Position numbers and translations under genes: made by a program. Positions 44,350 to 56,747 of a DNA stretch of 64,000 nt are shown piece by piece. The first letter of the stretch is position 1. Every line of letters begins with the position of its first letter. The stretch is from Molossus alvarezi (lineage: Eukaryota; Chordata; Mammalia; Chiroptera; Molossidae): NCBI GenBank assembly GCA_037176705.1, contig CM073899.1, forward strand, positions 3,348,001-3,412,000, given 5' to 3'. The notes beneath the pieces were generated by a model, which was not told the DNA's origin, made no database searches, and was given only the letters and a program-made list of their open reading frames with translations.

Positions 44350-45450
44350 AACAGACGCGACCACAACCTGGCCCCGGCCCAAGGCCCACCGGCCGGAGAG
44401 TGCACGGCGGACGCGGACCGCCCGCAGCAGCAGCAGCGCGAGCCCCGCCAGCCCTGCCCCGGCCCCGAAAAGTTCCACCGACCTCTCCCCAGGCGCACCT
44501 CTGACACCCTCACGCAGTCGCTTCTGCTCTAGGACACGCCACAGGCCGGCGTGCGACCCAGGAAGTTCCGGAGGAAGCAGCCAATTAAACTTCTCCCCTA
44601 GGTCGTGGTCCCGCCCACCGAGCGGAGTCCCTCCCACAATGCGAAGTCTCGTTGGTGACTCGGCCTGATGACAGACAAGCCCCGCCCACCGGCCGTAGCC
44701 CCTACACACTGCGCGGAGTCCCTGCCTCGGAGGCTGGTGGTACTCAAGCCCGCCCACTTAACGTAATGCACGTAATTCCGCCCCCTGACGTAGTCCCGCC
44801 CACAGAGCCCACTCTATAGCTTGGGGCATCGCAACTGAGACAGTGACGACCCGCCCCCAGGGCAAAACCCAGCCGGGCGTTTGGCCGCTGCTCTTGGGCC
44901 CGGGAGAGGGCGCTCGCAGCCCGGGGCCGTCCACGTGCGGGGAGTCGGAGCGCCTTTTCCAGGCTATTTCCTTGCTTCAAGCCACGTGTGGGACGACAGG
45001 CACGCAGGGCCCTAAAAGGTGTCCACCGTAGCCCGAGCTTCCGAGCGCGGAGGAGCGAGCCTCGCGGTGTGGTCTGCGCGCGCACGTCCCGGTTCTGCCT
45101 TCCGGGCCCAGGTCCAGAAAGGGGCCTGCGCTTCCCGGGCCTCCGCGCCGAGGTGAGCAGTCACGTGCTTCGCCACGGCCTTTGCGGACCTCCTAGAGGA
45201 GTGGGGTCGGCCCCGCCCGCGCACTGCCGCGTGGGAGGCGGGGACCCTCCGGGGAAGGGGCGTGACTCGCGGGCCAGTCGCAGGTGCACCTGTGCTCGCT
45301 GCGTTTTCTGCAGTTCGCAGGTTCACGCCGTGCGGCCTCTGGTCTGCAGTCGTCCCCGCCCCACGCCGGTCCTGACTCGCCTGTGTCCCACCCAGTCCGC
45401 ATTCCCATTCATGTGCACGGGCCCTGCGACCTCAGGAGTAGCCAGGATTG
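44350..45450 (-). promoter_or_regulatory. RBIS: CpG island, probable RBIS promoter
   Basis: About 1.1 kb of CpG-rich DNA with no coding exon of its own, lying 9 kb 5' of the RBIS start codon on the minus strand. The minus-strand order is CCAAT box in reverse (44581-44585), clustered ETS cores (GGAAG on plus at 44561 and 44573, GGAA/TTCC in between), then a GTGAGG donor beginning at 44513. That fits a small 5'UTR exon about 44,514-44,555. CCCGCCCA boxes and TGACGTAG (44,785 region) lie upstream. It could also drive a divergent plus-strand transcript. Confidence 0.5.
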
Positions 45451-46279
45451 GAGCCCCAGAAACCGACTCTGAAGCTGAGTCATCGTGACGACACACCTGC
45501 GGGAACACTTCTGTTGTCTCTGCTCCACAAACATGTTTTCAGTGCAAGAAAGCCGGTTTCATCCAGAGTGCTCTCCTGGCCAGATGCCTGGACATTCCAG
45601 ACCCGAACATAGCAAATGCTGAAGGTTGAGACCGGTCAGATGCCTATCACAGGGGCCATAAAAATGCCCAAAGGGAACCTGAAATCCTTTCGCGTTTGTT
45701 AGGGTGCCTGATTGAAATGGGAGTCACGGTTTAAAATGACAGGAATTGTGAAACAGTGGGCAGGGGCATGTTTGAAACCCAGAAAACTGGCCAGGGCAAA
45801 GAAGGACGTGTGTTGGTAAATTAGCATCTGACACTCTGGACCCCAGCAGTGTTTAAAGAAAAAGAAAATGAAAAGACACTTTGCATTGTAATTATCAAGT
45901 TTAGCTGACAACAATCACACTGTCTAACGCTCAGCAGTGATTTCCTTTTTCAGTTGAAATTATATCTGCACAGACCCAAGTCAACAGTTTGTGACAGTCA
46001 GTGTTGTTTGAGAACAACCCCAGGGTGCTGGAATTTTGCTAAGAATTGCATGGGTGTCTGTATTATGATAAATACAAGCAAAAAACAAACGTTTGCTCCT
46101 TGCAGACTTCCTCCTCCTAGATGAGAACAATCATGAAGGGTCCTTGTGGGAATTTGGAAAACAAAAGCATGGAGAGGAAGCGCACCACCAGCAATGACTG
46201 GGTTCTGGCCTTGCTCCCCATCGTCTTTGTCTCATCTGGACAAGGCAGTAGGTTCCCCTGCTTTCATCTCCACCCAGCC
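45451..46279. other. Intergenic, no recognised element
   Basis: Between the CpG island and an L2 fragment. No gene seen. Confidence 0.45.
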
Positions 46280-46622
46280 CAGCAGCCAGAGGAATCCTGC
46301 TGAAGGTGATCAGATCACGTCATCCCTCAACTCCAGACTTCTGATGTTCCCACATCACCCAGAGTAAAAGCCAGAGCAGTTACAAGGGCCTGTGCCTGCT
46401 CTGTGGCCCCTTCTGACCCCCACCCCCACTGCTTTCTCCCTGTCCTGTAATCATGGCCCCTGAGTGTCTGCAAGGCTCCTCCCTTACCTCTCAGGTCTTA
46501 TTTCAAAAGGCACCTCTGTACAATCCGGGTCTTCCTGGCCCTCTGCCCCTTCTCTGCCGTGCCATTATCACCATGTACTATATCACTTATTTTGCCTATT
46601 ATTTGTCTTCTCCATAAAGACA
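46280..46622 (+). mobile_element. L2-like LINE fragment
   Basis: L2 3'-region landmarks: CTCCCTTACCTCTCAGGTCT, TTTGCCTATTATTTGTCTTC. Old and non-coding. Confidence 0.6.
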
Positions 46623-46624
46623 GC

Positions 46625-46876
46625 TTTTTTTTTTTTTTTATTCCTCACCCAAGGATACTTTTCTATTTATCATCAGATAGAGTGGGAGGGAGGGAGAGAG
46701 AGACACAGAGAAACATCGATGTGATAGAGCCACATCGACCGGTTGCCTCCCGCATGACCTGACCAGGGCCGGGGATGAACTGCAACCGAAGTACGTACCC
46801 TTGGTCGAAATCGAACCCACAACTCATTGGTCAGCAGGCTGACCCTCTAACCAGAGTCAAACCGGCCAGGGCCAGG
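46625..46876 (-). repeat. Ves-type SINE, long-tail subtype
   Basis: T-run tail at 46,626 and TTCTATTTATCATCAGATAG, ending CAAACCGGCCAGGGCC. Confidence 0.87.
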
Positions 46877-46917
46877 CAGAGCTTTTTATCTGGTTTTGTT
46901 TGCTTCTGTCTATTTTC

Positions 46918-47370
46918 TCAAGCATAACAAATCACCCCAAGATTTAGTTGCTCAAAACAAGTCATCTTTTAGTATCTCACTGGGGGATGAACTTTGGTAG
47001 GGGCTTGGCTGGACACATCTGGCTCAGGTCTTTCATGAGGTTTCAGTTTGATGGTGGCTGGGCTGCAGTCACCTGAAGGTTTAGCTGGGGCTGAGGGCTG
47101 CTGCCAGGCACCTTGACCCTGGGCTTTAGCTGGTGCTGGCCAGGTGCCCCGAATCCTCTCCAGGAGGACCTCTCTGCAGGGCTGTGTCCCCATGATATGA
47201 AAGCTAGTGTTCCCCAGGCCAAGAGATCTAAGAGAAAGGGAGACACTGCAATGTCTCTTGTGACCTGGACTCAGAAGTCACACTGTTGCTTTGCCAGTCT
47301 GATTCAGTGAGGAAGGAGACTCACCAGGGGCCGGCTATGCAACTGCTCCGACCCTGTGACCAAAACGGTC
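46918..47370. repeat. Old interspersed repeat, family not assigned
   Basis: AACAAATCACCCCAAGATTT and TTAGTATCTCACTGG, with a GC-rich middle, resemble a common mammalian DNA-element/LTR-like repeat that starts TAACAAATTACCCCAAA. I cannot name it. Confidence 0.35.
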
Positions 47371-47521
47371 CACATAAAGAGAACCCCACAAGTATTTTTA
47401 AACAATAAATAGATTCCACCATGCAGATTTTTAAAAATATTTGCAGCCTTTTTTTCTAAGCAAATAAGCTATGTTGTTAATTAAAAATCAGACTCTCTCT
47501 CTAGATTAAAATTTATAATCA

Positions 47522-47774
47522 CCCTGGCTGATTTGGCTCAGTGGTTAGAGCCTTGGCCCACAAACCAAAGAGTAGTGGCTTCGATTCAGGCCAAGGGCAC
47601 GTACCTCTGTTGCAGTTTGTCTCCGGCCCGGCCCTGGTCAGGGTCGTGCTGGAGGCAACCAGTTGATGTGTCCCTCTCACGTCGATGTTTGTCTCTCTCT
47701 CTCTCCCCTGCTTCCTCCCACTCAATCTGAAGATAAACAGAAAAATATCCTCAGGTGAGGATTAAAAAAAAATT
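47522..47774 (+). repeat. Ves-type SINE, long-tail subtype
   Basis: CCCTGGCTGATTTGGCTCAG head, CAATCTGAAGATAAACAG extension, AGGTGAGGATTAAAA end. Confidence 0.87.
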
Positions 47775-48120
47775 CGTAATCTATAAATGTAAACAAATAA
47801 TTGTTAAGTATATTTTTAAATGTAATGTCTAATGTCTTTCTAAAGTTACGTCTTTTGGATATACAAAAAGTTATTTCCACTCTCTCCTTATCATTAGCAT
47901 TTCTGTTCCTATATTTTTATAAATACATTGTGATGAACATCCTTTTACATAAATCTTTGAGGGCATCCACTAATGTTTTTTTGGGGAGCATGCTTAACAG
48001 TAGACTTATGCTTACGAACGCTTTCAGTATTCGCTTACAGGCCAAGGAACCAGTCTCCGTTCTGTCACAGCTGGGTTGTTTTGATCTGAATAATCTGGAC
48101 TTTTACTTATTTTTATTATT
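47775..48120. other. Intergenic, AT-rich, no gene seen
   Basis: AT-rich DNA between two oppositely oriented SINEs. A 109-codon open frame here is Leu/Phe/Ser-rich, with no family resemblance or splice sites. Confidence 0.45.
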
Positions 48121-48357
48121 ATTTTTTTAAATCCTCACCTGAGGATATTTTTCCATTTTTGTTCAGATAGAGTAGAAGGGAGAGAGAGAGAAACATTGAT
48201 GTGAGAGAGACACATCAACTGGTTGCTTCCCGCATGACCCGACCAGGGCCCTGGACTGAACTGCAACCGAGGTACGTGCCCTTGACTGGAGTTGAACCCG
48301 AGACTCATTGGTCCTTAGGCCAAAGCTCTAACCGCTGAGCCAAACCAGCCAGGGCTA
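48121..48357 (-). repeat. Ves-type SINE, long-tail subtype
   Basis: AATCCTCACCTGAGGATATT at the tail side, ending GCCAAACCAGCCAGGGC. Confidence 0.88.
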
Positions 48358-49505
48358 TCTGGACATTTAAACATTGATCTGACTGATATCTATACAACTT
48401 CACTTCCTTTTAAATAATCTTAGCTCCCTTTTTATATACTTCACTTTTGTGATATGCTCAGATAAGATATGAGACTCTCAAAATAGGGTGTGGGTAAATT
48501 ATTAGAAAACTGTATGAGAGGAAACAGAAGAACAGAACTGTACAATGTAGGGTTTTAGCAATGTATCCTTTTCTGACAAAAGAGGACAAAACGTTTGTCT
48601 CCAGTTTCGGAAAGCTGGAATCTGAGAAGTGACTTGAGTCGTGATTCACTGGAGAATTCTCCTGGCATGAAACCTGGGTCACGAGCAAGTTCTTCAGCCG
48701 CTTGGGCTTACCTGCAGTCTCCCGGGGGGTCTCTCAGGCACCTTTGCTTATGCACCGCGCACCGTAAGGTAACCTTAGGAGTGGGAGGTAAAGAAATCAA
48801 AAGTCCATACAGTGTCAACTCCATAAAATCAACACTCTACACAAAGACAGCAAATGATAAGACATTCCTGTGGTTAATAAGACTAGCTGTGCGAATCACA
48901 GGACCGATGAAGGCGGGGAACGGGCACTGCGGGAGAACACCCGGACTTGGGACTCTGCAGAGGGGCTGTATCCCACTGTGCCGCTGGCCTCTGGGTAATG
49001 AAGAATCTTGCTCCTTGCTTTCCTGCTTGGAAAACTCAGATGAAAAAGGCCACTCGGTTTCACGTTTCAGCTTTCTAAGAATAATACTTTGGAAAATGTG
49101 CGTCTCAGAGAGAATCTGTGCATACACTCTAATAACACTGTCCATTCCTTCAGTATCGACATCACTGATGTTCCCTTCATGTGTCCCTGCACTTCAGTAA
49201 ATGGCTTTACTGCTACAGTTATAACGCACAAGTACTGCTTGGAGTGTATGTCGTCAGCCACCTTGAAGAGCCCACTAAGCTTGCTTGCTGCAGGGAAGGC
49301 TGGGCTGGATCCAGTGCATTCGAAAGTGAAGTGCAGATGATGACCGTGGCCTCGGTCAGGACGCCTGGGTTCTCCGGTCAAAGTTAATATTTTACTTGCT
49401 CGTACTTGATGGTTGTCAACCTGGAGACAGAGGCTCTTTGTTAAGGCAGAAATCCACAAATAGTTATAAAGGGTTATTTAGCAAGTTAATGGGTTCATTG
49501 ACTCC
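48358..49505. other. Intergenic, no recognised element
   Basis: No gene or named repeat recognised. Open frames of up to 201 codons (48,595-49,200) show no family resemblance. Confidence 0.4.
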
Positions 49506-50045
49506 AGATTTTTGGAAAAAATTGAACATGTACAGAAAAATGGTAAGACTAGTCTCATGAGCACCCAAACATCCTTCAGCTGGGTCCACCAGTTACTGAC
49601 CGAGACACAGGGTCAGTTGCAGGCAAGGTGTCAGGGCACTCAGCTCCAGGGCTTCATCTGCAGCCTTCCCAGCACGTCGCCGCACCTACGAAAGTGACCA
49701 TCCATTCCGTGAGGTCGCCCTCACGCTGTCATGGCAGCATTTCTCCGGCTGACCCAAAGCATCTGTTTCATTTGCTTTTCCCGAAGTAGGACCTAACTGA
49801 GACTCACACATTGTGTTGAGTTTTTACATATCTTTTGTCTCTGGATGCTAGACTGTATAAATACCCTGTCCCCCATAACCTTTGGTCCAGAAATTTCAGC
49901 TCCCATGACCGACCCTTACCTGAACCAGACATTACACTGGCCTTGTGAAAATGGTGGTTTTAAAATTATGTCCTTCCGTCTGTATTCGGTAGCTGGCATT
50001 CTTTCTCTCACGCTCTTTCTCTCTCATGGATATTTTGGGAGCAGG
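49506..50045 (-). mobile_element. Probable old L1 3' region
   Basis: AACATGTACAGAAAAATGGT, GAGCACCCAAACATCCTTCA and GGGTCCACCAGTTACTGACC resemble the 3' part of old mammalian L1 subfamilies. Assignment is tentative. Confidence 0.4.
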
Positions 50046-50169
50046 AGATTATAATCTACTACCATCATTAGTCTTTTTGATGGCCTATGGTCCCAGATTT
50101 GGAATGGTACCTCCTACAAGCCAGCTCCTGTGGGTGTTGTGTATTTTACATGATCCTGTTAGTTTTTGT

Positions 50170-51185
50170 GCATTTACTTTGTTTTTTCTTAAATCTTTAT
50201 TTTTTAACAGTAACTTTAAATTCACAGCAAAATTGAGAGGAAAGTACAGGGATTTCCCATATACTTCCTGCCCTTACAAATGCAGAGCCTCCTCAATTAC
50301 CAACACTCACAAAAGGGTAACATTTGTTACAAGTGATGAACCTACATTGGCCCCTCATTATCAACCGAAGTCCATAGTTTACCTTAGGGTTCACGCTCCA
50401 TGTTGTACATTCTGTGGGTCTGGAGAATGTATAATGACATGCATCCATCTTTATAGTAATACAGAGTATTTTCTCTGCCCTAAAAATCCTCCATGCTCAT
50501 CTATCCCTGACCTTCCCAGTCCCTGACAACCATGTTTTACTGTCTCCGTAGTTTTGCCTTTTACAGAATGTCACAGAGTTGGAATCCTATAGTACATAGA
50601 CCTCTCGGATCGGCTTCTTTCACTTAGCAATGCATGTCTTTTCAGGGCTTGGTAGCTAATTTCTTTTTAGTTCTGGATAACATTCCATTGTCTGGATGGA
50701 CCACAGTTCATCCATTCTCCTACTGAAGGACAGCTTGATTGTTTCCAAGTTTTGGCAAATACCAATAAAACTACTGTAAACATCCATGTGCAGGTTTTTG
50801 TGTGGACATAAGTTTTCAGCTCATTTGAGTAAATACTAAGGAGTGTGATTGCTGGGTCATATGGTAAGAGTATGTTTAGTTGTGTAAGAAAAACCTCCAA
50901 GCTGTCTTCTGAAGTGTCTGTACCATGTTTCGCTACCACCAGGGACGAGTGAGATTCCTGTTGCTCCTCATCCTTGTCAGCACGTGGTGCTGTCTGTGTC
51001 CCGGATTTCCACCACTCCAGTGGGTGTGCAGTGGTGCTCCTCTGATGACATGCTGTGAAGCATCTTTTTACGTGCTGATTTTTCATCTGTACATCTTTGG
51101 TGAGTGTTTGGCCCATTTTAAATTCAGGTTGTTTGTATTCTTATTGATGAGTTTTAAAAGTTTTTTTTCTATATTTTGTATAATA
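50170..51185 (-). mobile_element. L1 3' part, middle-aged (minus strand)
   Basis: Characteristic reverse-complement L1 text: CAGCAAAATTGAGAGGAAAG, CCATAGTTTACCTTAGGGTT, GTTTTGCCTTTTACAGAATG, TGCAGGTTTTTGTGTGGACA and GAGTGTGATTGCTGGGTCAT. It covers the 3' UTR and the end of ORF2 with many stops. Confidence 0.85.
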
Positions 51186-52299
51186 GTTTTTTTTAATATG
51201 TGTGTATTTAAATACAAATATATATATATATATGCACATATACATTGTATATATGTACATTGTCTTCTGTGATGAAAGTGAATATAGATCAGATATGTTC
51301 TTAAAAGTTTGGCTCCTAATTAGAACAAATGAATCCAAATGTGCCACAGACCGTGGATGGGGAAGCCAGGCTTCCTCTAGGTGCAGGAGAGCCCCCCCCC
51401 CCCGCAACCCCCTGAGCACAGTGGGAGCAGAGGGGCCAGGCTGCACTAGGGGTGTTCAGGTGAGGTCTAAAGAAGAGCATTTCAAAGCGATGCTTATTCG
51501 TGGCTCCTGAACAACCCAGGGGTTGACCAGAAGAGGGGCCTGGGGTGAGCAGGCAGCACCCGGCAGCTGCTGGGTGGGGGCAGGAGGAAAGGGAAGGATA
51601 TTCGAGCAGCCACTCTTCAGTCTTTATGGAAGCTTCCTGCCATCAAGAGCTCTTTGCGCTACTTTGCCTTTAGTGACACTGCCCACTTCAGTTTGAAATT
51701 TCAAATGGACCCAACTCAAAGCCTGGGGCAACTGAGACACTGATTCCAGTCCTGCCAGGTCACAGGTGCCTCTGTTTTTCACTGGAGCCCAGCACAGTCA
51801 CCCTTCCAGGACAGAAAGTCAGCCTGCTTGGATCCCAAGCAGAAAGGCCCGGAGCATCCAGGACAGGACTCACACCCTGATCCTGCAGGGTACAAAGGGT
51901 TGCAGAACTTGGGGACCAAGGCACCTGGGCCACCGCATGCGGAGGATGTCAGAGAGCCAGGATGAGGGGCAGTAGGGACCTGCAGGCCCAGTGTGGGGTC
52001 TGCCAGGGGAGGTCACTGACCCTTCTTTGGACTCTGGGGAACTTGGAGCATCCTCCTCAGTGTAGTGCTGGAAGGACCTCCTGGGAAATGGGAGTAAACA
52101 CAAGGGTCTGGCGGGGCTGCCCCTCGCCAGCTTGGTTCAGTCCCTGTAGGCTTTGCAGTGGTCCTAGTTTTCTGGGCTTGCAGTCTCCGCCACCAGGGCC
52201 ACCCGGTCTCTGGCCGCACCGGCTCCCCGCAGCCTTAGCCGCACCCCCACCCCCACCCCCGCCGGGTGACTCACTGTCCTGGGACAGCCCATAGGCAGC

Positions 52300-52600
52300 G
52301 CGTCCTTCTCCGGGAACTCGTGCATCAGGCGGGAAGCCCCTGCCTCCCTCCTTCCTTAATCTCCTCCCCACCACCCACTGTTTTCTGGGTTCAGAGCAGG
52401 GGTACCTGCACCCCTGACTCGGCCTAGCTCCGCACGCCCCCTTGTGCCAGCCGAGCGCCCCTAAGACTCCGGGCCCCAGTGCGCGCGCCAATCCAACTAG
52501 TGCAGCGGCCGCCAGAGTTCTCTGTGGTCCCTCCCTCCCTCCTGGGGAACATGTCGCGGCTCAGCTGGGGATACGCCGAGCACAATGGTGAGTGCCCAGG
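52300..52600 (+). promoter_or_regulatory. CA13: CA13 promoter region
   Basis: A GC-rich stretch immediately upstream of the CA13 start codon, with CCCACC/CCTCCC runs and no obvious TATA box. CpG density is moderate. Start-site positions cannot be read from sequence alone. Confidence 0.5.
52551..52587 (+). CDS. CA13: CA13, coding exon 1
   Basis: Carbonic anhydrase 13, a cytosolic zinc enzyme that interconverts CO2 and bicarbonate. The exon encodes MSRLSWGYAEHN plus one base of G13, with donor GTGAGT. MSRLSWGYxEHNGPxHW is the conserved alpha-CA start, and GAACATG gives the only matching ATG. Four coding exons in the window give residues 1-150 of about 262; the rest of the gene lies downstream. 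No signal peptide is present, as expected for a cytosolic isoform. Confidence 0.95.
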
Positions 52601-54453
52601 GGACAGACAGACTTGGGGAGGCAAGGGATGGGGGGGTGTCCAGGGACGGTCCCGCCGAGCCCTCGGACGCCTGGACTCCTGGGACCCCGCCCTGGGGCTG
52701 TCGGGTACTACTTGGGGGCCGCCCTTGGGGCCAGGGTGCCCGGGACCCCAGACTTCATGTCTGGCCTGCACTGCCCTTGGGAAGCCGGGGGAGGGGCGGA
52801 CTTGCCCTGCTGACAGTGCTGGTCAGTTAAAGGCAGTCCGAGGACACGGGAATGCGGGAGGACAACTTCCCTCTGTCTGGTAAGTTCGCTGTTCGCGCCG
52901 GGGAAGAAATCGTGGAACACGCACGAACACAAGTTTGAGACGTGGATAACTTGAATCGCAGCTCTGAAAATGCAGGTTTTCCAGTGACGGTGACACGTGC
53001 CACCGCCCCGCGCCCCTGCCTGGCCCCACCCGGCTGAGGTTCTTTCTGGAAGGTGAAGTCGATTCCGGCTGCCCTCCAGCCTGACCCGCTGCTCCCGCAG
53101 GCACCCCCGACAGCCAGGGTGCCCAAGGACTACGGAAATGAGAGCTCGTGGGCAGAGCCAGTTACTGGTGTCTCCTCTCTCTGTCCTCACCAGCAGAGTA
53201 AACCCATCTTATTTTCCACCGTGAACTGAACTCATTCTTGTAAATACTGAGTATCTGAACCAATTGCAAAGAGACACCAAGAAAGCCTTATAGTGAGTCA
53301 GCATCAAAATTATGCCAATGAATAATTATTATTATTGGACTAACATATATTATTGAACAGTACTGTATGGTCGAATTTTATAGAAACCTTACTTTCATAA
53401 AGCAATAGTTTTCACTTCTAACTGTAGCCTTTTGAAGCTGTGATCAGTTTGCCAGTTTGAAAAAATGGTAGCAAGTCAAGTTTAGGACTTTAAAAATGAA
53501 AGGGGTATGTTGGGTGGATTTCTTCCTGGTGGAGGCTATAATTATAAACTTATATTTTGCTAATTTCCCATTTTTGTTTAGCAAAAACCCACAAAATCTG
53601 TTTCATTTCATTTCCTTCTCTGCTGGAAAAATTTTATTTTTGTTGATGAATAGTTATTGTGTGCCAGTAGTGCCCTAACTATGCTTAGGGAGAATCATGT
53701 TTTCGACCAGTGAGTTTTGATTACTCTATAATATATGAGAAAACACTGAAGCTGTCTTCAGAAATTTTTAAATCCTTCTTAGGCAAGCCATTAGCAAGGA
53801 GTGATTTCCTGGTTCTCTAAGAGTGAGGGAGGGGCGTACCTGCCCTGCTTCAGACACAGCACTCTGGGGAGACACCTGTAAGTGGATCACCTGTGGCAGG
53901 GCCCCCTGGGAGTGGTGTGTGGCTGGTAGACTGGCCAAGGCTGTGAATGAGGCGGCTGGTTGGGGGGCAGGGGTTGGGGGGCAGGGGGCACCTTCACAAA
54001 TGGCTTAGAACTTCTTCCTAACCTTTCACCCTTCCACAGTTTTATTGGCTCAGTTTAGAAAGCGTGACAGTCACCAAGAACTTAGTGTCCGTATGCATAT
54101 TCAGAATCAGTGGAAGGAACACCACATAGCTCTCCATAGCACAGTGCTTAAATGGGGGGGGAGGGGTTCTTAAGAGGCAGGAAAATGAACCCACCCTAGT
54201 AGTTAATATTTAATATTGAGTCTTTCAAAATGGTCTGGTTATAAGAACTGGGAGCAGGAGAGTAAGCATGAGAAGGAAGGAAGTCAGCAGCATGTCGAAA
54301 CACACCCTTGCCTATCAGGAGCCTGATCTCTCCAGGTTCAGTCAGGCCTGGTGGCCCTGAAATAGAAAACAAGGACTAGATTGTGAGAGCACCAGAAAGG
54401 TAAGTGACAGGACCTAATAAATAAGGAAATGAAGTGCTTTTTCTATAATAAGT
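52588..54453 (+). other. CA13 intron 1, first part
   Basis: Unique-looking intronic DNA. No exon with family support. Confidence 0.45.
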
Positions 54454-54470
54454 TGTAAGTAAGGACTTCT

Positions 54471-55193
54471 TTTTTACAGTGTAACTTTTTTTTTTAATCC
54501 TCACTCGAGGACAGTTTTGCATTTATTTTCAGACAGAGCAGGAGGGAGAGAGGGAGGAAGAGAGAGAAAAACATCGATGTGGTTGTCACCCACACGACCC
54601 CAACCGGGGCCTGGGGACAAACTGCAACCGAGGTACATGCCCTTAGCGGGAACCGAACCCAGGACTTTCTGGTCTGCGGGCTGATGCCTCAACCACTAAG
54701 CCAAACCAGCCAGGGCTACAGTGTAACAGTTTTATATTTAGAGTGAACCAGGTGGACTCAGTTTAGATGATCCCAGTTTTGTCGGCAACCTCCGAAGCAT
54801 CAGTGTCAGGGGCCAGCAGAACCTGTGCCTTCCTCTCTCCATCAGGCCTGAGCAGGGTGCTGACCTTGGCCACGTCAATGTCATAGAGCTTCTTCACGAC
54901 CCGTTTGATCTGGTGCTTGCTGGCTGCCGTCCGCAGTGAGCACAAGGGTGCTGTTGTCTTCTGTCTTCTTCGTGGCTGACTCGGTAGGCGGGGGAGCTTG
55001 GTGATGGCCCATGGTCAAGCTTGCTTCTCCTGGGCGGCTGCCCTCAAGCCACAGTGTCTTAGGCTGACGGAAGGAGGTGACGTGCAGCTGTGGACGCCCT
55101 TCAGCTCCGTTTTCACTGCCTTCACAGCCTGGCCTGGCTTCGGGAGCGGACGAAGCTTCCTTCTCCGCTGTCGGCACCCTCTTTGTAAGAGGC
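54471..55193 (-). pseudogene. RPL23A: RPL23A processed pseudogene (with nested SINE)
   Basis: Intronless minus-strand retrocopy of ribosomal protein L23a (uL23). Recognisable pieces are [21 protein letters not shown] and, after a frameshift at about 54,935, [20 protein letters not shown]...[17 protein letters not shown], ending with the stop. The remaining 3'UTR homology and a T-run (the A-tail) lie to the left. It is bracketed by 17-bp TGTAAG(T/C)AAGGACTTCT duplications at 54454-54470 and 55194-55210, the hallmark of L1-mediated retroposition. It has frameshifts and an N terminus that is out of frame; not functional. Confidence 0.9.
54486..54716 (-). repeat. Ves-type SINE nested in RPL23A pseudogene
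   Basis: Reverse long-tail copy ending GCCAAACCAGCCAGGGC, flanked by TACAGTGTAAC on both sides (54475-54485 and 54717-54727). It was inserted into the pseudogene's 3' tail, so it is the younger event. Confidence 0.92.
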
Positions 55194-55210
55194 TGTAAGC
55201 AAGGACTTCT

Positions 55211-56549
55211 GACGGTCAAGTTGATTAGTCCAAAGCATCAGACTCATGAGAAAACAGCTTCTGAGTTGTGTGTGAGGTGTGCATTCATGCTGTGATGTCT
55301 TCCACCTGGAGCTTATGTGAAGGAAGACACACTTTTTTTTTTTGTCAAAATGAGTAATTGAGCATGCGAGTTAGAGATCGAAGCTGTTCTCAGTTGTGAC
55401 ATACCTGCATTTCTTCAAACTCTATTCTAAATCTTATCTTTGAAAATACCTATGTTGTTAGTCACCGTACAGTTCATCGTCATGCTGTGTCATTTGTACA
55501 AGTACTTGCGTTTGGGAGAAACCAGGTCAGTGGTTGGTGAGATGGGCGGGAAGAGTTTCCTCAGTGGTGCTGAGTTCTCAGCTGGTGGCGGCTGTGCCAG
55601 CTGCAGGAACAACGGCAGCTATGACAGCGTCTGAGCCAGAGGCAATCAAGGTCTGTCTGTGGACAAGGCATCTACCTGGAGCCGCCACCTGGCCCTTGGT
55701 TTTGAGGCAGAACTTGAATCGAGACCCCCAGAGGAGCACAGAGACTACACAAGGGAACTGTGGGCTGTGGGCTCACATTAATTTACCAGCTTAGGTCTGA
55801 TTGAGGAACTTGATGCAGTTGGGGCTTTTTGAGTAGAGAGAGGGTCAGGGTTACCAGTGGCCCTTGCTTTGGAGTTCAAATGTAGCATTGGCGAAATAAC
55901 CACAGAAGGACTTCCTGAAACTTAGAAAGAGAAATAAAATGTCTGAGTCCACAGCAGGTAATCCATGATATTACATTTCCCGACATGGGGTAGCCATCGC
56001 CTTTGAATCATCCTATGTGAGAATCTGCAGATGACTCGCTGCATATTCCAGGACATTGCGTGAGGCCTGGGTGACTCCCGAAGGTACCATCGAGTGATGG
56101 AAGGGCGAAGGGGGCACTCTTAACTACGCCCTTGTGTGCTGCAGGCTTGCAGCTCCTTTCGTTCTCTCAGCCGAAAACGGGGTGAGCGCTGCAGCTACCA
56201 CCGCTCTTCTTGGAGCTGACACTGGATCTCCTCGTTCTCGGTGATGAATTGTGCTACTGTTTTTAGTTTGGCAGACCGGTACCTTTGGAAAGCACCTTAT
56301 AAAACATACATGCTCTTTTGTCTACAAGGGTTCGTTTAATTCTGAAAATGAATGAAGGCAAACCAGGACATTTCCACACCTATACTTAGAGCGTGTCAAC
56401 ACACAACAGGACGCGAAAGTCCTGAGGACGACGGCCTTACTTCATTAGCCCTGATCCCTCCTCATTCTCAGCACAGGGCCTCGCACTCAGTGAGGATTTG
56501 TTGCGTGAAATCACTTGTTTAGTCCTTTTTTTGGTTCTGTGTGTTCAAG
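55211..56549 (+). other. CA13 intron 1, last part
   Basis: No recognised element. Short open frames lack support. Confidence 0.45.
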
Positions 56550-56747
56550 GTCCTGCTCACTGGAATGAACTTTTCCCCATCGCTGATGGGGACCAGCAAT
56601 CCCCGATTGAGATTAAAGCCAAAGAAGCAAAGTTTGACTCTTCCCTCCGCCCTCTTCGCATCAAATACGACGCTAGTTCTGCGAAGATCATCAGTAACAG
56701 TGGCCATTCCTTCAGCGTGGACTTCGATGACACGGAGGACAAGTCAG
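56550..56747 (+). CDS. CA13: CA13 coding exon 2
   Basis: Acceptor GTGTTCAAG, donor GTGGGC. Encodes residues 13-78: GPAHWNELFPIADGDQQSPI, then the alpha-CA segment ending SNSGHSFSVDFDDTEDKS. H65 in NSGHSF is the equivalent of CA II His64, the proton-shuttle residue, and is intact. Confidence 0.97.

Noticed and set aside
44188..44757. 189-codon minus-strand frame in the CpG island with a hydrophobic Leu-rich segment
   Set aside because: CpG-island shadow: no resemblance to a known protein, and ETS/CCAAT promoter elements lie inside it.
48595..49200. 201-codon intergenic frame
   Set aside because: No recognisable domain, no promoter or poly(A) signal; codon use looks random.
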